From positions 22,715,436 through 22,779,435 of the forward strand of contig CM068828.1 in NCBI GenBank assembly GCA_028554795.2: a stretch of DNA of 64,000 bases, read 5' to 3'. The position numbers were made by a program, and so were the translations under genes. Position 1 is the first letter of the stretch. Each line of letters opens with the position of its first letter. The notes beneath the pieces were generated by a model, which worked only from the letters and a program-made list of their open reading frames with translations, was not told where the DNA came from and did no database searches. The DNA comes from Sinohyriopsis cumingii (lineage: Eukaryota > Mollusca > Bivalvia > Unionida > Unionidae). This document shows, one piece after another, positions 44,473 to 59,400 of the stretch.

Positions 44473-47400
44473 CTGAAAAAAGCAAATATATATATATATA
44501 TTAAAAGGATATCTAAAAGTTGCTGATGATATTTATTTGTGAACAGTCTCATTTAAAATGCAGTCTTAATGTCGATATACAAACTTTCCTGAAAGATTCA
44601 TCAAGTCAGTGGTATATTTTGAGCTAAACAAGAAAGGAATCTAGTGATGAAATTGCTACTTCAAAAGAATAAGTTCTGAGATGATAACATTTGTACCTGG
44701 TTTATGTTGACAGGAATCAATATAAGGCACATCAATTGTGTGCGTTTCTGGTTTATGCTGACAGGAATCGATATAAGGCACATCAATTGTGTGTGTTTCT
44801 GGCTTATGCTGACAGGAATCGATATAAGGCACATCAATTGTGTGTGTTTCTGGTTTATGTTGACAGGAATCGATATAAGGCATATCAACTGTGTGTGTTT
44901 CTGGTTTATGCTGACAGGAATCGATATAAGGCACATCAGTTGTGTGTGTTTCTGGTTTATGCTGACAGGAATCGATATAAGGCATATCAATTGTGTGTGT
45001 TTCTGGTTTATGTTGACAGGAATCGATATAAGGCATATCAATTGTGTGTGTTTCTGGTTTATGCTGACAGGAATCGATATAAGGCATGTCAACTGTGTGT
45101 GTGTTTCTGGTTTATGCTGACAGGAATCGATATAAGGCATATCAATTGTGTGTGTTTCTGGTTTATGCTGACAGGAATCGATATAAGGCACATCAATTGT
45201 GTGTGTTTCTGGTTTATGCTGACAGGAATCGATATAAGGCATATCAACTGTGTGTGCTTCTGGTTTATGCTGACAGGAATCGATATAAGGCACATCAACT
45301 GTGTGTGTTTCTGGTTTATGCTGACAGGAATCGATATAAGGCACATCAACTGTGTGTGTTTCTGGTTTATGCTGACAGGAATCGATATAAGGCATATCAA
45401 CTGTGTGTGTTTCTGGTTTATGCTGACAGGAATTGATATAAGGCACATCAATTGTGTGTGCTTTTTAAGGATTTTAATGTAGCTTTAATAACTTGTTTCC
45501 TGTTACTAGGATTTATGCAGTGTGACAGTTCACAGTGATGTCTAGCACTGGGACATTATGCTGCAGACATGCAGCATCATGTCCCACCCAGTTACATTAT
45601 CCTGACACCAGGCCGACCAATACTAAACACAAACCTCTTAATGCTGAGAGCCAAGCGAGGCAGGTGCTATTTATCAATTATAACTGTGCTCAATACATTA
45701 TTTAAAATAATGTAACTTACAATTTGACCCCAAGTCGAAGCTCCAGCATAGACTTTATATTTGGCAATGTCTGTCGGAGATCTTGAGTTCCCAAGCCACA
45801 ATAGAACCTCAACTATCAACAAAAAAAGGAAAAAATAAAACTTTGAAATAGTAGATTCAAGACCACTTAAGGAAATAATTAATTAATCCTTTCAGAAAAG
45901 AATTCAGACTACATTTAAAATTTAGGCTATATTTTAATTTGCATTTCTCCTTCATCATCATAAAAGAACTTTAAAATAATGGCTAACTTTACCAAATCTG
46001 CAACTTTTCTTCACCTGCATTATAATGAATTCCAACTTCTTTCATTTCCATTGTACTTGCATTTCAGCTATTATCTGATTACTTTTTGTTTAGTCTCAGA
46101 AAATGCATTCTGATTTTGCATCTATTATTTCATCATTTTGTTTTCATTCATTTTGGAATAAAAGAAAAAAGATTATTCATTTACCACAGCCAGTAGATCC
46201 ATTTTCAAAACTGATGGTTTTATATTTGTGTCTTACCAAAAGTGTGCTTTATTAAAACAGCAAATAAAAGATGACAGTAAATTTATGACAAATAAGAATA
46301 GTACTGCAACTGCAACAAATGTGAAAATATAGTTGTGGAGTATTTGTCTGCAAATATTTTTCCTATTTTGCTTTGTTCAAATTGTACAGATATACCCACT
46401 GGTAATGTTATTACATCAACTTAAGTCGGTCTCAATAAAAACAGCCTGTAAGGAGTGAAAAACCTGGTGTTAATAATCCCATCCCAGATTATTATTTGTG
46501 AGAACTTTCCACCATGGAAATTTAATGGCAGCCTGAAAAAAATAATCAATTTTTAGATCAGCTCATGCTGGCATTTTAATCCATATTTGTTTACCATTCT
46601 TCATTCTGCATTTTGCATTTGCATTCTCCATTTTCTTCAAATGAATTCATCATTTTGTTTGTCTTCATTCTGCATTCCAGTTTAGTTTAATCAGTAAAGT
46701 ATCTGTTATTGAGACTGTACTATGCATTTCAAATGCTATTACTTTTTTTGATGTTGTTGTTGTTGTTTTGGGGCTTAACGCCATTTTTCAGCACATGATA
46801 GGCTATACATGGCGGCCAGTATTAATGGTGGAGGAAGAACCCGGGAAAATCCCGGAAAGAACCACCGACCCACGAGAAGCTACTGGCAAGCTTTCTCACA
46901 TACCCACATTGGCTGAATCCTAGACTCGAACCGCCGCAGACAGAGGTGAGATGGCAGTGATCCGTAACGGAGAGCGCTTTAGACCACTCGGCCACTCGGG
47001 GCCCCGCTTTTTTTGAAATAGTTCTTAAATAAATCAAGCACATTTGAACAAAGAAAGGTATATTCCAAAACTACTGATGACAATAAATGTACATACTTTT
47101 ATGCTATACAAGAACAACACTTATTAGACACATTGAAAGAAAAGAAATACATACAGGAACTCATACGGTAATTTTGTAATACTAAATGAACAAGAAATAT
47201 TCCATAGAACATGCATCCATCTCTCAGTCTTGACCATTAAAACTAAAACATTAAATAGGCATGAGTATTGAAAGCCACAGTGACCTATACGGAAGAGTAC
47301 TGAAAGCCATATTTTAAGTGCAGCCAGTAACCCTGACCTTTGATTTCAAAATCAAAAGGAATCTTCCTTACATAAGACAGTCTACACATAGCAGCCAATA

Positions 47401-50400
47401 TATTTGGTGGATGAAGAACCTGGAAAACTCCCAGGAAGAACCACTGACCCACAGGACATTACTGGCACATTTTCTCGTATACTCACATGGGCCAAACTCA
47501 AGACTTGAACCTGCACAGAATAGGTTAGATGTCAGTGACCTATAAAGGTGAGTGCCTTAGACAACATGGCCAGATGGGTCCCCTTTAGAAAAGGTACATT
47601 GTTGATAACTGAAACCTTTCAGTTGCAGTGACCATGACTTGAAGTGACCCCTGACTTTAAACCTTCTGAACCCAAACTGATAGGTTTCTTCATTATCCCA
47701 AGTGTAAGCCATAAACAAAGCCTAGTCCAGGCTCATGATTTAGAACTCGTGTTATTGTGTGGAAACCATTTCTTTTCAATCACAATTACCATGACATTTG
47801 ACCATAATATTAATAGGATTCCTACTTAACTCAAGTGAATGCCATCCATAAAATTTAATTACTGCAAGTGGTGGAGAACTCAAGTTATTGTGCAGTAACT
47901 ATTTTGCTTTTGTGTCACAGTAACCTTAATCTATGAGTCTAAAATTTATAAGGGTCTTCCGTATCTCAAGTGTAAGTCATTCACAAAGCTTCATAACTGT
48001 ATTTCGTGAACAACTCAAGTTATTGTGAGAAATGAAATTGCTAACAAAAGATGGAAAGGCAGAAAGACAAAGGATGGAAAGGCAGAAAGACAAATGAACA
48101 ACATAATATGCTCCCCATACTGCAGGCACATCAAAATCCAGGTAACTAAAAGACACTCACCTGGCTTGTATTTTTGTTTAGCAGGAAGACTCCATAGTTA
48201 AACTGGAATTTTTCTCTGCCTTTACTATACAATGGAAAACTGGAAGAAAAAGAAGACAATTCAGCATATTCAAGTTTTAAAGCAAATAAATAAACAGTTA
48301 CAGTTACAGCATATATTCATACAGTTGTGTGCACAGGATTAGATTTCATACATAAAACTATTGAATCATACATTTTCAGACGTACTGCATCAAGATGAAA
48401 CAAAATACTTGAACTCCTTTTTACATCAAACAGGATCCTATTTTAATTTTAAACTAGAAATGTGTTCATGATGCAAGAATGTCCTTTTCCTGTGCAGTGC
48501 ATTCATTTCCTGATCAAAATGAACAAACAACTCTAATCATGGTGTGATGAATACATGGAAGGAAAGATGGACACATGACATTATAAGCTCATTAATATTT
48601 TCCGTGAGTCCACTCTGGTGGCCTGGTGGTTTGAGCATCTGCCTTGGATGCAGGAGGTTGCAGGTTCAAACCCTGGCCGAGTCATACCAAAGACTTGTAC
48701 AAATGGTACAAACAGCTGCCTTGCTAGGCACTCAGCATTAAGAAATTAGTGTTAGGACTGGTCAGCCCCAGTGCCACATGGCAGACATCATAGCAACATG
48801 ACTGAAAAACTGTTAAAGTGATGTCCAAAATCCAAATCACACACACATCTTTTTGTGGTAGGGCACTGAAGTGGTTCAAGCAGGCATGATGCTGAACATC
48901 TGGCTTACATAACAGTTTACCAAACATACAGTACACATGGCTTTCATAAAAGCTGACCATACACCAGTCTTATGCTAAATTATAAGAACACAACCTATGC
49001 AAAATATCTCATAAACTTCATATCATGTTGATTTTATATTTTACTATAGTCTGATAGAATTTATTTACAAAGATAACAGCATAATCATCACGCCCATAGT
49101 TCAAGATATCAAAGATCTTGAAAGATTAAGTTTACCGACAAAGTTCTAATTTGTAACCTATAGAATCAAATGTCTTTCACGTGAATTCTGGATATTGTTT
49201 ATTGCAAACAGTTGAAATAAAAAGCATAAATTCCAAATACATTCTAGTTAATGGCATTTAACATGTTATATATCATTAAAAAATGCAAAATACAAGTGAA
49301 CATATAAAACAACAAATGTTTCAGGCACTTCAACATAGCAATACTAGCAAATGTCAAGCTCCACTTCACCCGACGTATCAAACTTGCTTCCAAATATTCA
49401 AGAATTTCAAATATGGCACAATGTCTAGAAATAAGTCTCTGAATTCGATCATGGTTTTTACAATATGTTCATTATTGGAGCAAAATCAATATTATAAATA
49501 AAAACTGCAATAAAATATCCAAAATCAGGTGAAGAAATTCTAATCCTAAGTTACAACACTGCACAAAGTTTAAGATGCCTTCAACTGAACATTTACTCCA
49601 GCAATATTTCTTTTTCGTACTTTTTCTTGAGCTATAAATGACAAATTATTAATTTTAACCCATAAGGGAGCTAACTCTGATACTTATTTTTATTATTTTG
49701 CTATGGGGGCGCTCACCAGTTATGTACTTTTGAGAGAGTGATGTATGTAAGGTGAAGTTGTTTGCATTTAAAACATGCACAGTGGAGAGAATGGTGGCAT
49801 ACCTCTATGCTACATTAATGTAATGTGGATGATATTTCTTTGGATATTGTACTTTTGGAAATTGTACATGATTTAAACTCACTGCTAACTAAAATGAATG
49901 CTCCCTTGTGCTAAAAAATCAGCCTGAATTAGTCTAAAGTATACTATCCACAGCAGCTATTAAAACAGGGAAAATGAATTTTGCCAGACTAGACAATACC
50001 AGCTTCTGAAAGTGCAATGAATGAATTACCAAATACATAAAATGTAAAAAACGTTATCGGCTCTTTTTTATACAATTTACCTCTGAAGTTCAGGAAGTGA
50101 AAATGACCAAGTGGAGCAATCACTTTTTTGAAAGGTGCACACTGGAGTAAGGCCAAGCTGTATACTCTATAACCCATATTTTACACCCATCAATCATATA
50201 CCAAAATAAAGGGAATTAAAGGTTCTTTGAATTATACCTAAGATATACAAGGTCTTTTTTAAACAGCCAGTATAACCAGTGAGGAAAGCTGGGGAAATTC
50301 GTTTTCTTTAAAATCCTAACCCTATGCAAAATAAGAAACTGTAGAGTGCCACCTAATTATTACATATGGTTCTATTAACATTTATGCATCTTATATTCTA

Positions 50401-53400
50401 AGGTTTTTTTAATTATGATTTTCAAAATGTCTGCAAGAGGAAGAACTATGTAATCCCAAAACCGGTTATTCTAAATTGTCAGTGAGAAAAACAATTCTTT
50501 TAAAAGAAATAAAATTTATTTAAATTGCATACAATCTGAGAAATATTTCTCGCTGTGCTGAATTTCTTTAATATGCACAGATACTAACCATTACAAAACT
50601 CACTGAACATCATGATGTTTTAGGTATATTTACCAAGTGATAAATCAATTTTGGACCCCAAAAAGTGTTTTTGCATTGTTAACAATCAGCCAATAAGATA
50701 TATGATTACATTACTATGTGCAAAGGCGGCTCATTAATGAACTTGTTTGAGATCTCGATCATACAAATAAATTTTCCAAGTTTGATAAAAATTGGATCTG
50801 GAATAAAGATTTGTGTGATATCAAACATAGCATAATGACCTCACTAAAATGACTAATTGCTAATTATCAAACTCATTAAAATGACTAATTGCTAATTATC
50901 AAACTCATTAAAATGACTAATTGCTAATTATCAAACTCATTGTAGATCTTGATGATGTAAGTATGCAGGTCAAGTTTAATCAAAATCAGATCAGAAATAT
51001 GATCAAAAGAGTGGTAATCAGATGCAAGATCACCTCATTAATACTCACCAATCTTGCTCATATTGAATTAGTCCATTCTTGATAAATTGTTGATATAATG
51101 AACAAACAAAGCCTGTAAAAGAAACTTTGACTATCCAACCTTGTTTAACTGGAACCTGTCAAAGAGACTTTAACTGAATCCACTATTACCTGATCACTCC
51201 CATATAGGTTCTCGGGGCAGAGGCAAGGCCAAAGGCCCAAACTTGAAATACCTCCTAACCAAGACAAAACCAGAGGTATTTCCTGTGGGGGTTGGAAGAT
51301 GGGTATGTGAATATATGCATCCTGAAGATCTAAGGAGATTGCCCAGTTGTTGAGCCAATTGGCATTCCTAACCAAGGCATGAGTCTCCATTTCAAAATTA
51401 TTTCCTGAAAAATTTGTTTAAGGTGTAAAATCAATTACCTAATTATGAGAAAACCTTCCACCTTTTCTAACATCAAAATGATCTCAAAATAGAAACCTGG
51501 ACATTGGTCATTTTTCACCCTCTCTACTGCACCCTGCTACAGAAGGATGTACACCTTTACTAAGGGATGAACCATTCTGGACTAGTGAAATAAATGTGGG
51601 AAGAAGGTTCCTGGAAATGAAGTCACTAGCCTTCCTTTATAGTGATGATGCCCAACCAAGCTCTGAAACAGGGGCAAGTCAGGCACTGAGAAGACATCAC
51701 ACAAGTGGGTACAATTCTCAGAGCATCTCTACATCAAACAGTACAGCCCTCAACAGGTTTTTGCTGAGATCCAGCAAAATCCAGAAAGAGTCCAAAGCAG
51801 TATCTCTGTGGAGGTGAAAACCTCGCAGAGAGTACTATGGACAATGAAAGCCTTGATGTTTTAGTCACAGAATCCAACAAGCACTGTAAAGCTGCTGGAG
51901 ACAACAATTCCTCCTTCATAAAGCTGACAGAGGCAACAGAAAAGTTAACAGCAAGTGAGGCTTGTAATGAGGGTCCTAGCCATATGCTTCCTAAGTCTTT
52001 AATGATCAAACAAGATCCCAGCTGATATTTTTACCTGGAAAGCACCTAAATCCAGGTAGGGGGATGCTTAACAAAAGATGGAATGTAAACCAGCAGCTGA
52101 AGAAAAGAAGAGGGGAAGGACCACCCCTTCTAATGTCTGGCAGACTCTTGGATTAAAAAAAGTCTAAGTAAGCTCTTGCTGAGAACAGAAGGAAGGAACA
52201 GAAGGTCCAAATGACCTAGAAAATCTCTCCAAACTTGAAAGAATATTAGACACTGGACACAGCCCTAGGAGACGGAGGTGGTAAACCTTATTTAAAAAGT
52301 CTGATCTTCTTATTCCTTATTCAATATATACCCTGAGAGATGAGATTAAATGGGGACCCTAATGGAAAATAAGGTCCTACAACAACCAGTTCTTCTGGAA
52401 ACTCATTCAAATCAACCAGAATAAAAAGAATATTGTCATCCTGGTCTCACTCTTGAGCTGAGACATAACTACTTTTACTGGCATCCATCTCTGGAGAAGC
52501 AAACTATAAAATGGGGTTTTCATCATTCCTCAATTTCTCATGGAAGGGCAAAGGGATGAACACTTCAATCTACCCTCCTAGGCAAATGGAATCAATGATT
52601 CCTCCTTAACAATCTAGGAGACAGGCAACCAGCCACCTTTCTGTTGGACAGACCAGACAAGACGGAGAAGGTCAATAGCCTATTTTTAAAAAGGCGTATC
52701 TATTGTACTTTTTGGGCAAAAGCACTTTCTCTTCCTTGGAAGGAACCAAAGATCTCTCCCTAAGTGGAGCTGACAGCAATGGTTGGAATGTCAGAGATCT
52801 GAAGTCTTTAGCTGATTTGTAAACCACAGAAAGTGTTCGTTATCCCTCTCTCAGGAATTGGACAATGATGTGTGAATGGTGGGGGTCTTCCTGTGATTAT
52901 GCCCCTTATCCCTTTCCAAATGATCATCTCTCCTTTGAGGCTAAGACGAATTCAGCCTGAACACCCATGTAAGTGGCAAGGCAAGTTGAAAAGAGTTTTC
53001 CTGTGCTGCTTGCTTCCGTATCTTCTCCAGTCCAATACCAAACAGTAATGGCGATATGAAAGGTGTTGCATGGAAAGACAATGAATGATGTGGTGTAGAA
53101 CTGTTGATGAAGGCAGTCTTGGCCTCTTCTTCCAAGTCTACTGAAGCCTTCACTTTACTTCACCCACAGTTGTTGTTGGTGGTTAACACATTATATATTC
53201 CTCCCTCCCAGTTGCTTTAAAGCTGAATTCAGTGCATTCTATTGCAGGATATGAGCACCCTACGTCGTAGTGGTCATACCCGCACTGATTGTGGGATTTG
53301 TCCTCATCTGACACAACCTCCATGTCTGTGTACAAATTCCTAGAGGCATGGACTAGGTAGGCAATGTCCCTAAGTATGTCACCATATCTCTCCAACAAGT

Positions 53401-56400
53401 GATACGCCAGTTTAATCAATGACCAGGCAAGAGCCATGGCCTGTCATACTCGTATAGATGACTAAAGAAGGTGATGAATGGACTGCTGGCTCAGTTGGTG
53501 ACTGGATGGATGGTCACTTAAAGCAGAAAGTGTGGCAAAAATCAATGGATCATCAAAACTCTGTCCAAGACTACACATCTGTCATGGTGCTTTTCTGCAA
53601 CACAGATGCCTTCCGACAATAACGTATAAACACTGAAGGATGATGAATATTTCATACAAGCAAATCACAATATAAATGTGTCTTCATTAGCTTATTGCAT
53701 TCTGTCACTACTGTTTATCTGAAATGACAAAAATGAATAAAATTCAGAGGTGTTGGAGAAGTATATTCATTTAGCCATTCCTATCAACAGAAAGAGCATA
53801 GGTTATTCAGGCCTTTTGTGTCCAAGACTTTTGCCCATTCCAATCAATAGAAAGAGCATCAATTATTCTGGCCTTCTGTGTCCAAGACTGGCTAGACAAA
53901 GGCTGAGTTTCTGGCCTTCCACCTTGTCACCCATAAGTCCATCAAAGTTGATACCAGAAAGTGTCTACTGAGTGAATAACAAGGGATAAAGAGACCATTC
54001 CATTTGTATTATTTCCTTCTTGCAGAAACATTGAGTCAGCCAGCTAGTAAACACATACTTAAACATGAGTATGCCCATATGTCAGCCAGCTAGTAAATAC
54101 ATACTTAAACATGAGTATGCCCATATATCAGCCAGCTAGTAAATACATACTTAAACATGAGTATGCCCATATATCAGCCAGCTAGTAAATACATACTTAA
54201 ACATGAGTATGCCCATATATCAGCCAGCTAGTAAATATATACTTAAACATGAGTCTGCCCATATATCAGCCAGCTAGTAAATATATACTTAAACATGAGT
54301 CTGCCCATATATCAGCCAGCTAGTAAATACATACTTAAACATGAGTATGCCCATATATCAGCCAGCTAGTAAATATATACTTAAACATGAGTATGCCCAT
54401 ATATCAGCCAGCTAGTAAATACATACTTAAACATGAGTCTGCCCATATATCAGCCAGCTAGTAAATACATACTTAAACATGAGTCTGCCCATATATCAGC
54501 CAGCTAGTAAATACATACTTAAACATGAGTCTGCCCATATATCAGCCAGCTAGTAAATACATACTTAAACATGAGTATGCCCATATATCAGCCAGCTAGT
54601 AAATATATACTTAAACATGAGTATGCCCATATATCAGCCAGCTAGTAAATACATACTTAAACATGAGTCTGCCCATATATCAGCCAGCTAGTAAATACAT
54701 ACTTAAACATGAGTCTGCCCATATATCAGCCAGCTATTAAATACATACTTGAACATGAATTGTCAATGAGGACACCACTTCAGAAAATCCCCCCCAAAAT
54801 ACAAATGTCTGAGTACTTGTTCCACTTTTCCGTTTGAGACAAGTCACCAAGGTGAAGTTATTGGGCAGAAAGTAAACTCCATTCCTGCATAGGTTCTCCA
54901 GCCACCAAGGAAAACAGTTTCCACCTCAATGATGTTCATATGTAAATAATGACCTTGAAGGGGGTCACCCCCCACGGTACTTGCACCCACAGCCCTCTGT
55001 GTTCACATCTGTAGCGATCATGTTTGCCAGAGGTTGTGCGTGCAGAGGTATCACTGATACAAGTCCCAAAAGGTTTCCCTGCCTTCAGGATAGAACCTCA
55101 TTCATACTGTTGCAGATTGTGAAAGTTGCCCCAATGGTCACAGCTTTGGTCTCCTCTTGAACCAAAAGATCATTATTATGCGAGTCCAATAAAGCCACCA
55201 AGGACTAAGACTTCCTCTACCACACTGAGCAAAACTTGGCTGGCGAAAGAATTCTCTGGCAGATGGATTGCTCCAAACAGACATGGAACCTGCCATTGTG
55301 TGAATTATATTCTCATTCTTGGGGAACACATTCATTATACTTTAACACAGATTCCAGACCAAGTCAACCAAATCATTAATATGCTTTTGTATTGTCTTTT
55401 ACCTTATGTTGCATTGTCTTTTAAATCGGCTGTAACAGTTAGCACTCTAATGTCTGCATGTATACTGTTACACTGAAAATATGTACTATCTGTGCACCAG
55501 TGTTGAAATAAATGTTACTGTTATGTCAGTAAAATACCTTGTACAGAGCCATTGTTTTATTTTACTCGGATAGCCAACATTAAATAAAATTTCTTGTATC
55601 TTGTCTTGTATCTTGGCTGCCATAGCAGCCATATTGTCAGATTGGCACATTTTTATTATATATATTATATTGACTTTCAGGTTGAATGGATTGAAATCAA
55701 GAAGCAAATAGACTACTACAATGTATTATATTGACTTTCTGGTTGAATGGATTGAAATCAAGAAGCAAATAGACTACACCAACATATTATATTGACTTTC
55801 TGGTTGAATGGATTGAAATCAAGAAGCAATAGACCACTACACTGTATTATATTGACTTTCTGGTTGAATGGATTGAAATCAAGAAACAGAGTGACTTGTA
55901 CAATGTATTATATCAACTTTCTAGATGGATGGGTTGAAATCATGAAGCAAATTGACTTCCTTTATGTATATGGTATAAAAACAGAGAAGACAGAATTTTT
56001 CATCTTTCCAGGAGGGTTATATCTAACAGACAGAAAAGATTTTGTATCCTATAGTCAATGTGATCAGGTAATGCATTCAAAGGAGAAATTACATTCCTAT
56101 ACTATACAAAAGGAGATTGTTGGTATAACCCAATACTTAACATGAAATTCTGGTGCTCCAGTACAGCTAATAATTACAATAGCACACAAATATCAGATCA
56201 GATGAAAATATTATGATCAGTAAGAATTCATAATACAAAATCTGACACAAATACCAAGACCTGGGTTAAAAAGATACTTCAGACACATAGGTTGAAAAAG
56301 TGATATATGTAGGCGCATTGGTTTGGGTTGGCATCACAGGTAGGTTATTGACAGCAGAGGCAACTGGAGTGAAGCACCTTATCCAAGGACACACCACTGT

Positions 56401-59400
56401 AGCTAAACTAGGCTGATCCGGTGGTAGGATTTGAACCTCCACTCTTTTAACTGCTAGCCTGGAAGGCAAACCAGTGAGTGACTGCAGCTCTGTATTTAGA
56501 CAGATAGCTGGTTAAGATCTCTACATTTGTACTCAAGTTTCAGACCTGCCAACCCTGATGAGTCTGTCTCAGTAAGGCAGCTGATTTGTTTTTTGTAAGA
56601 CTGACCAGTTTTCGGTAAGGTGTAACAAAATATCAATAACTGCTATTGTAAAGCTGGAAAATGTATTTAAAAGTTTGATGCAGTGACAATAAACATTATG
56701 TTCAACTGAAAAGTTTGTAAAGTATGCATAGACATTATTTACCACTAGTACAGTTGCACAAACTTTAGTTCCAAACCCTATGCAACTCAATGGCTTGTTG
56801 CTATCTCTCAACTTGACGTAATTCTTTGAAATTCTTTTTCCATTTCACATGATGACAGCAATCATATCTCCAGCCACAAGAATACTCAAATTGGCACGCG
56901 AGGTTCATTAAACGTAATTGTGTCCTGTCCAGCTTTTATTTCCAAGAATCTGAATATTCCTTTTTATTCTTCTGTGTTGATTATTAAATTCTTCTGTGTT
57001 GATTATTAACACCTTTCTAGCAGCTCATTTTACCTTTTGTACTAAATGTGCATCGCTTTCTGGACACCATTTTAAAAAACTTCTAGAATCAACAGTTTGA
57101 TCATGCAGACTGTTTGCATGAACAATTAGGTGCAGTTTAAAGCATCTGGGGTGCTGCTGTAAAGTTAGTCTGGTTCCCTGACTAATTTCACTAATTCTAA
57201 TATGAAACCCGGATCCAAATCAAGCATGGATGAACCAATTATCCAGATTTTTCAGCATGGATAATTTTTTCCATAGTTTTTGTTTGTATGCCATAAGTCC
57301 GTATTTTAAGGGTAATATTCATAAGACTTACAGAAAAATCATATGGGTTGGCAGGTCTGTAGTTGACACATAACTTGAACCAATATGGTAACTCATGTCT
57401 TACCCATTTTAAGCAGAACTTGAACAATAAAGGTAACTCTTGTTTGATCCATTGTAAGCAGAATTTGTACTATATAGGTAACTCTTGTCTGCCCATTTAA
57501 AGTTGAACTTGTACAATATAGGTTACACAACATGTATATAATGAATTTAACATCACTAACTTTCTATCTTTATCTGTAAGTTTGGGATGTATATGGTCCT
57601 GAATCATGGACCTGGACCCTTGAAAGTCTATCGGGTATCTGAGTGGAAAGTCCAGAAACTGGGACATCATCAGGATGAGATGGCCAGTATATCCAAGGGC
57701 CACAGCTACCATGGTTTCATCCTGACCTACAATGGACAATAACAGACATCATCCACAGAGAATGTAAACAGCAGTAAGGTTTTAATGAGGAATCACACTT
57801 TTTGCATGTATTTGCATTACTGGTTACACAAGCCAATCAATACATGTGTATCGTATATTTATAACACTATTTCATGAGCTGGGAATTAAACTACACATAT
57901 AATGTACTTTTCAGATAATAAGACAAGATACCAGTCAAGATCCCATCTTGTTCATATATACCGAAAGTGTGCTGAATTACTATTTTTCTAAGAATAAAAT
58001 GTTTATGTTTGTAAAAATATAAATTTTTCTCAGATTCCTTAAAAGTGGTAAATACCAACAAACTGTTAAATGTTTTAGTACTAAAAGTTAACTGTCTCAA
58101 TATCAAAGTCCGTTTTTTTCATGCAAATGTAGTCTCATACAATTGTTGACTTTGATTAGCAACTGACATCATCATCACAGCACCGGAAGAAGAGTCGGCT
58201 TATCTCTCTGATGGATTCAGGTGAAACAAAGTAACTGAATGTATGCCGTATTCCAAACTAAATACACAAGTGCAGATTAATCATGACACAACAACAACAT
58301 TATTAATGTGCACTTAACTTGGCTCAGATAAATTTGAACTTAGTCGCGTGCTAGACATACCTTTAGAAAGAAAATGGCATTTTGGTCTACTTAAAATTGA
58401 AATTTGGAGTCATATTGTGAATGAACGTGCATTTCAACAACTTTTCCATTTGATCTGGAATGAATAGAATTGGTTATTTGTATCATTTCTACGAAATTTC
58501 TTGGTTCTGGACTGGATTTATGTGCAAGTTCTACAGGAAGTACACTGGATTTCAGCGGCGATGGAGCAGTGTGTTGACATTTGCAAGTGTGTTTCTTTTC
58601 TGCCATTCAATGTTTGAAATCATAATGTGGGAAAAATATGAAGTCATTCAATTTCAATTATCAAAAAGATGCTATGGAATATGTTTATTTCATTTTTAGT
58701 GCAGTAAGGAGGATGTAATTGCACCAGGAATATAGTCAAAATTACAGCACAATTTCGAAATGTGTAATCAAGCTTGAGAACCCATGACATGGCTCATGTA
58801 ATTCTGATTTGCAGAACTAAGAAAGTACATTTTGAGGAAATTCAGGATGTAAAACTAAGTATATCTTTTGCCATTCTTATTACCAGCTAAAGGAGACAGT
58901 TTATGCCTTGTAACTTGCATGTTATTTGTAGGTACCCAGCAATTTTATGAAATCTGACGTCTATCGCCAAAATCCAAAACACTGTTATCAAAAAAGGTAA
59001 TGTGGAATGTAGCAAAGCAGATGGTATGTGGCAGTCCATGAAACATGTTTTAGTTCATTCAGAAACAAATTTAATCAACCAAAAACATAAAGCATCTGCT
59101 ACACGAGTGTACATGATTTGCTTACAAAGTAGTTCCTAATACACTAATGGGAACGTGTCCTGCACGAGTGCAATATGAAGGTGTGCAATATCATAAAATA
59201 TTGCACGATTCTGACAATGTTACGGTAATGGAGAAACAAATGAGCATATAATAATTGGAGTGATTATTACAAGTAATTCTATTCCAGTCAGAATACTCCA
59301 TTGTAATTGGAAATGATTATTACAAGGAATAGTATTCCAGTCATAATACTAAATAGTGATTAGATAAAATAAATAAAAGTATGCCAGACTGAATATACCA

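Noticed and set aside
44661-45482. Long overlapping frames of 116-263 codons on both strands that could be read as repetitive proteins
   Set aside because: They are translations of the 51-bp minisatellite (17 codons per unit), lie in a UVRAG intron, and are open on both strands at once.
46920-46996. Class II tRNA-like gene on the minus strand
   Set aside because: It is the head of a family B SINE with flanking CTTTTTTTGA repeats and a shared body in four other places.
55126-55476. A 116-codon plus-strand frame
   Set aside because: There is no recognised domain, opposite frames overlap it, and its position in an intron near retroelement-like sequence makes a host gene unlikely.
58160-58260. 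A minus-strand frame reading SYFVSPESIREISRL, first considered as the UVRAG exon before the GYTGHL exon
   Set aside because: It does not match the family. The true exon with RLPNSEDFQ and correct phases was found at 60024-60084. The frame remains unexplained but unsupported.
58391-58606. A 71-codon minus-strand frame in a UVRAG intron
   Set aside because: It has no similarity to UVRAG, no acceptor/donor pair in phase with the neighbours, and is overlapped by an equally long frame on the other strand.
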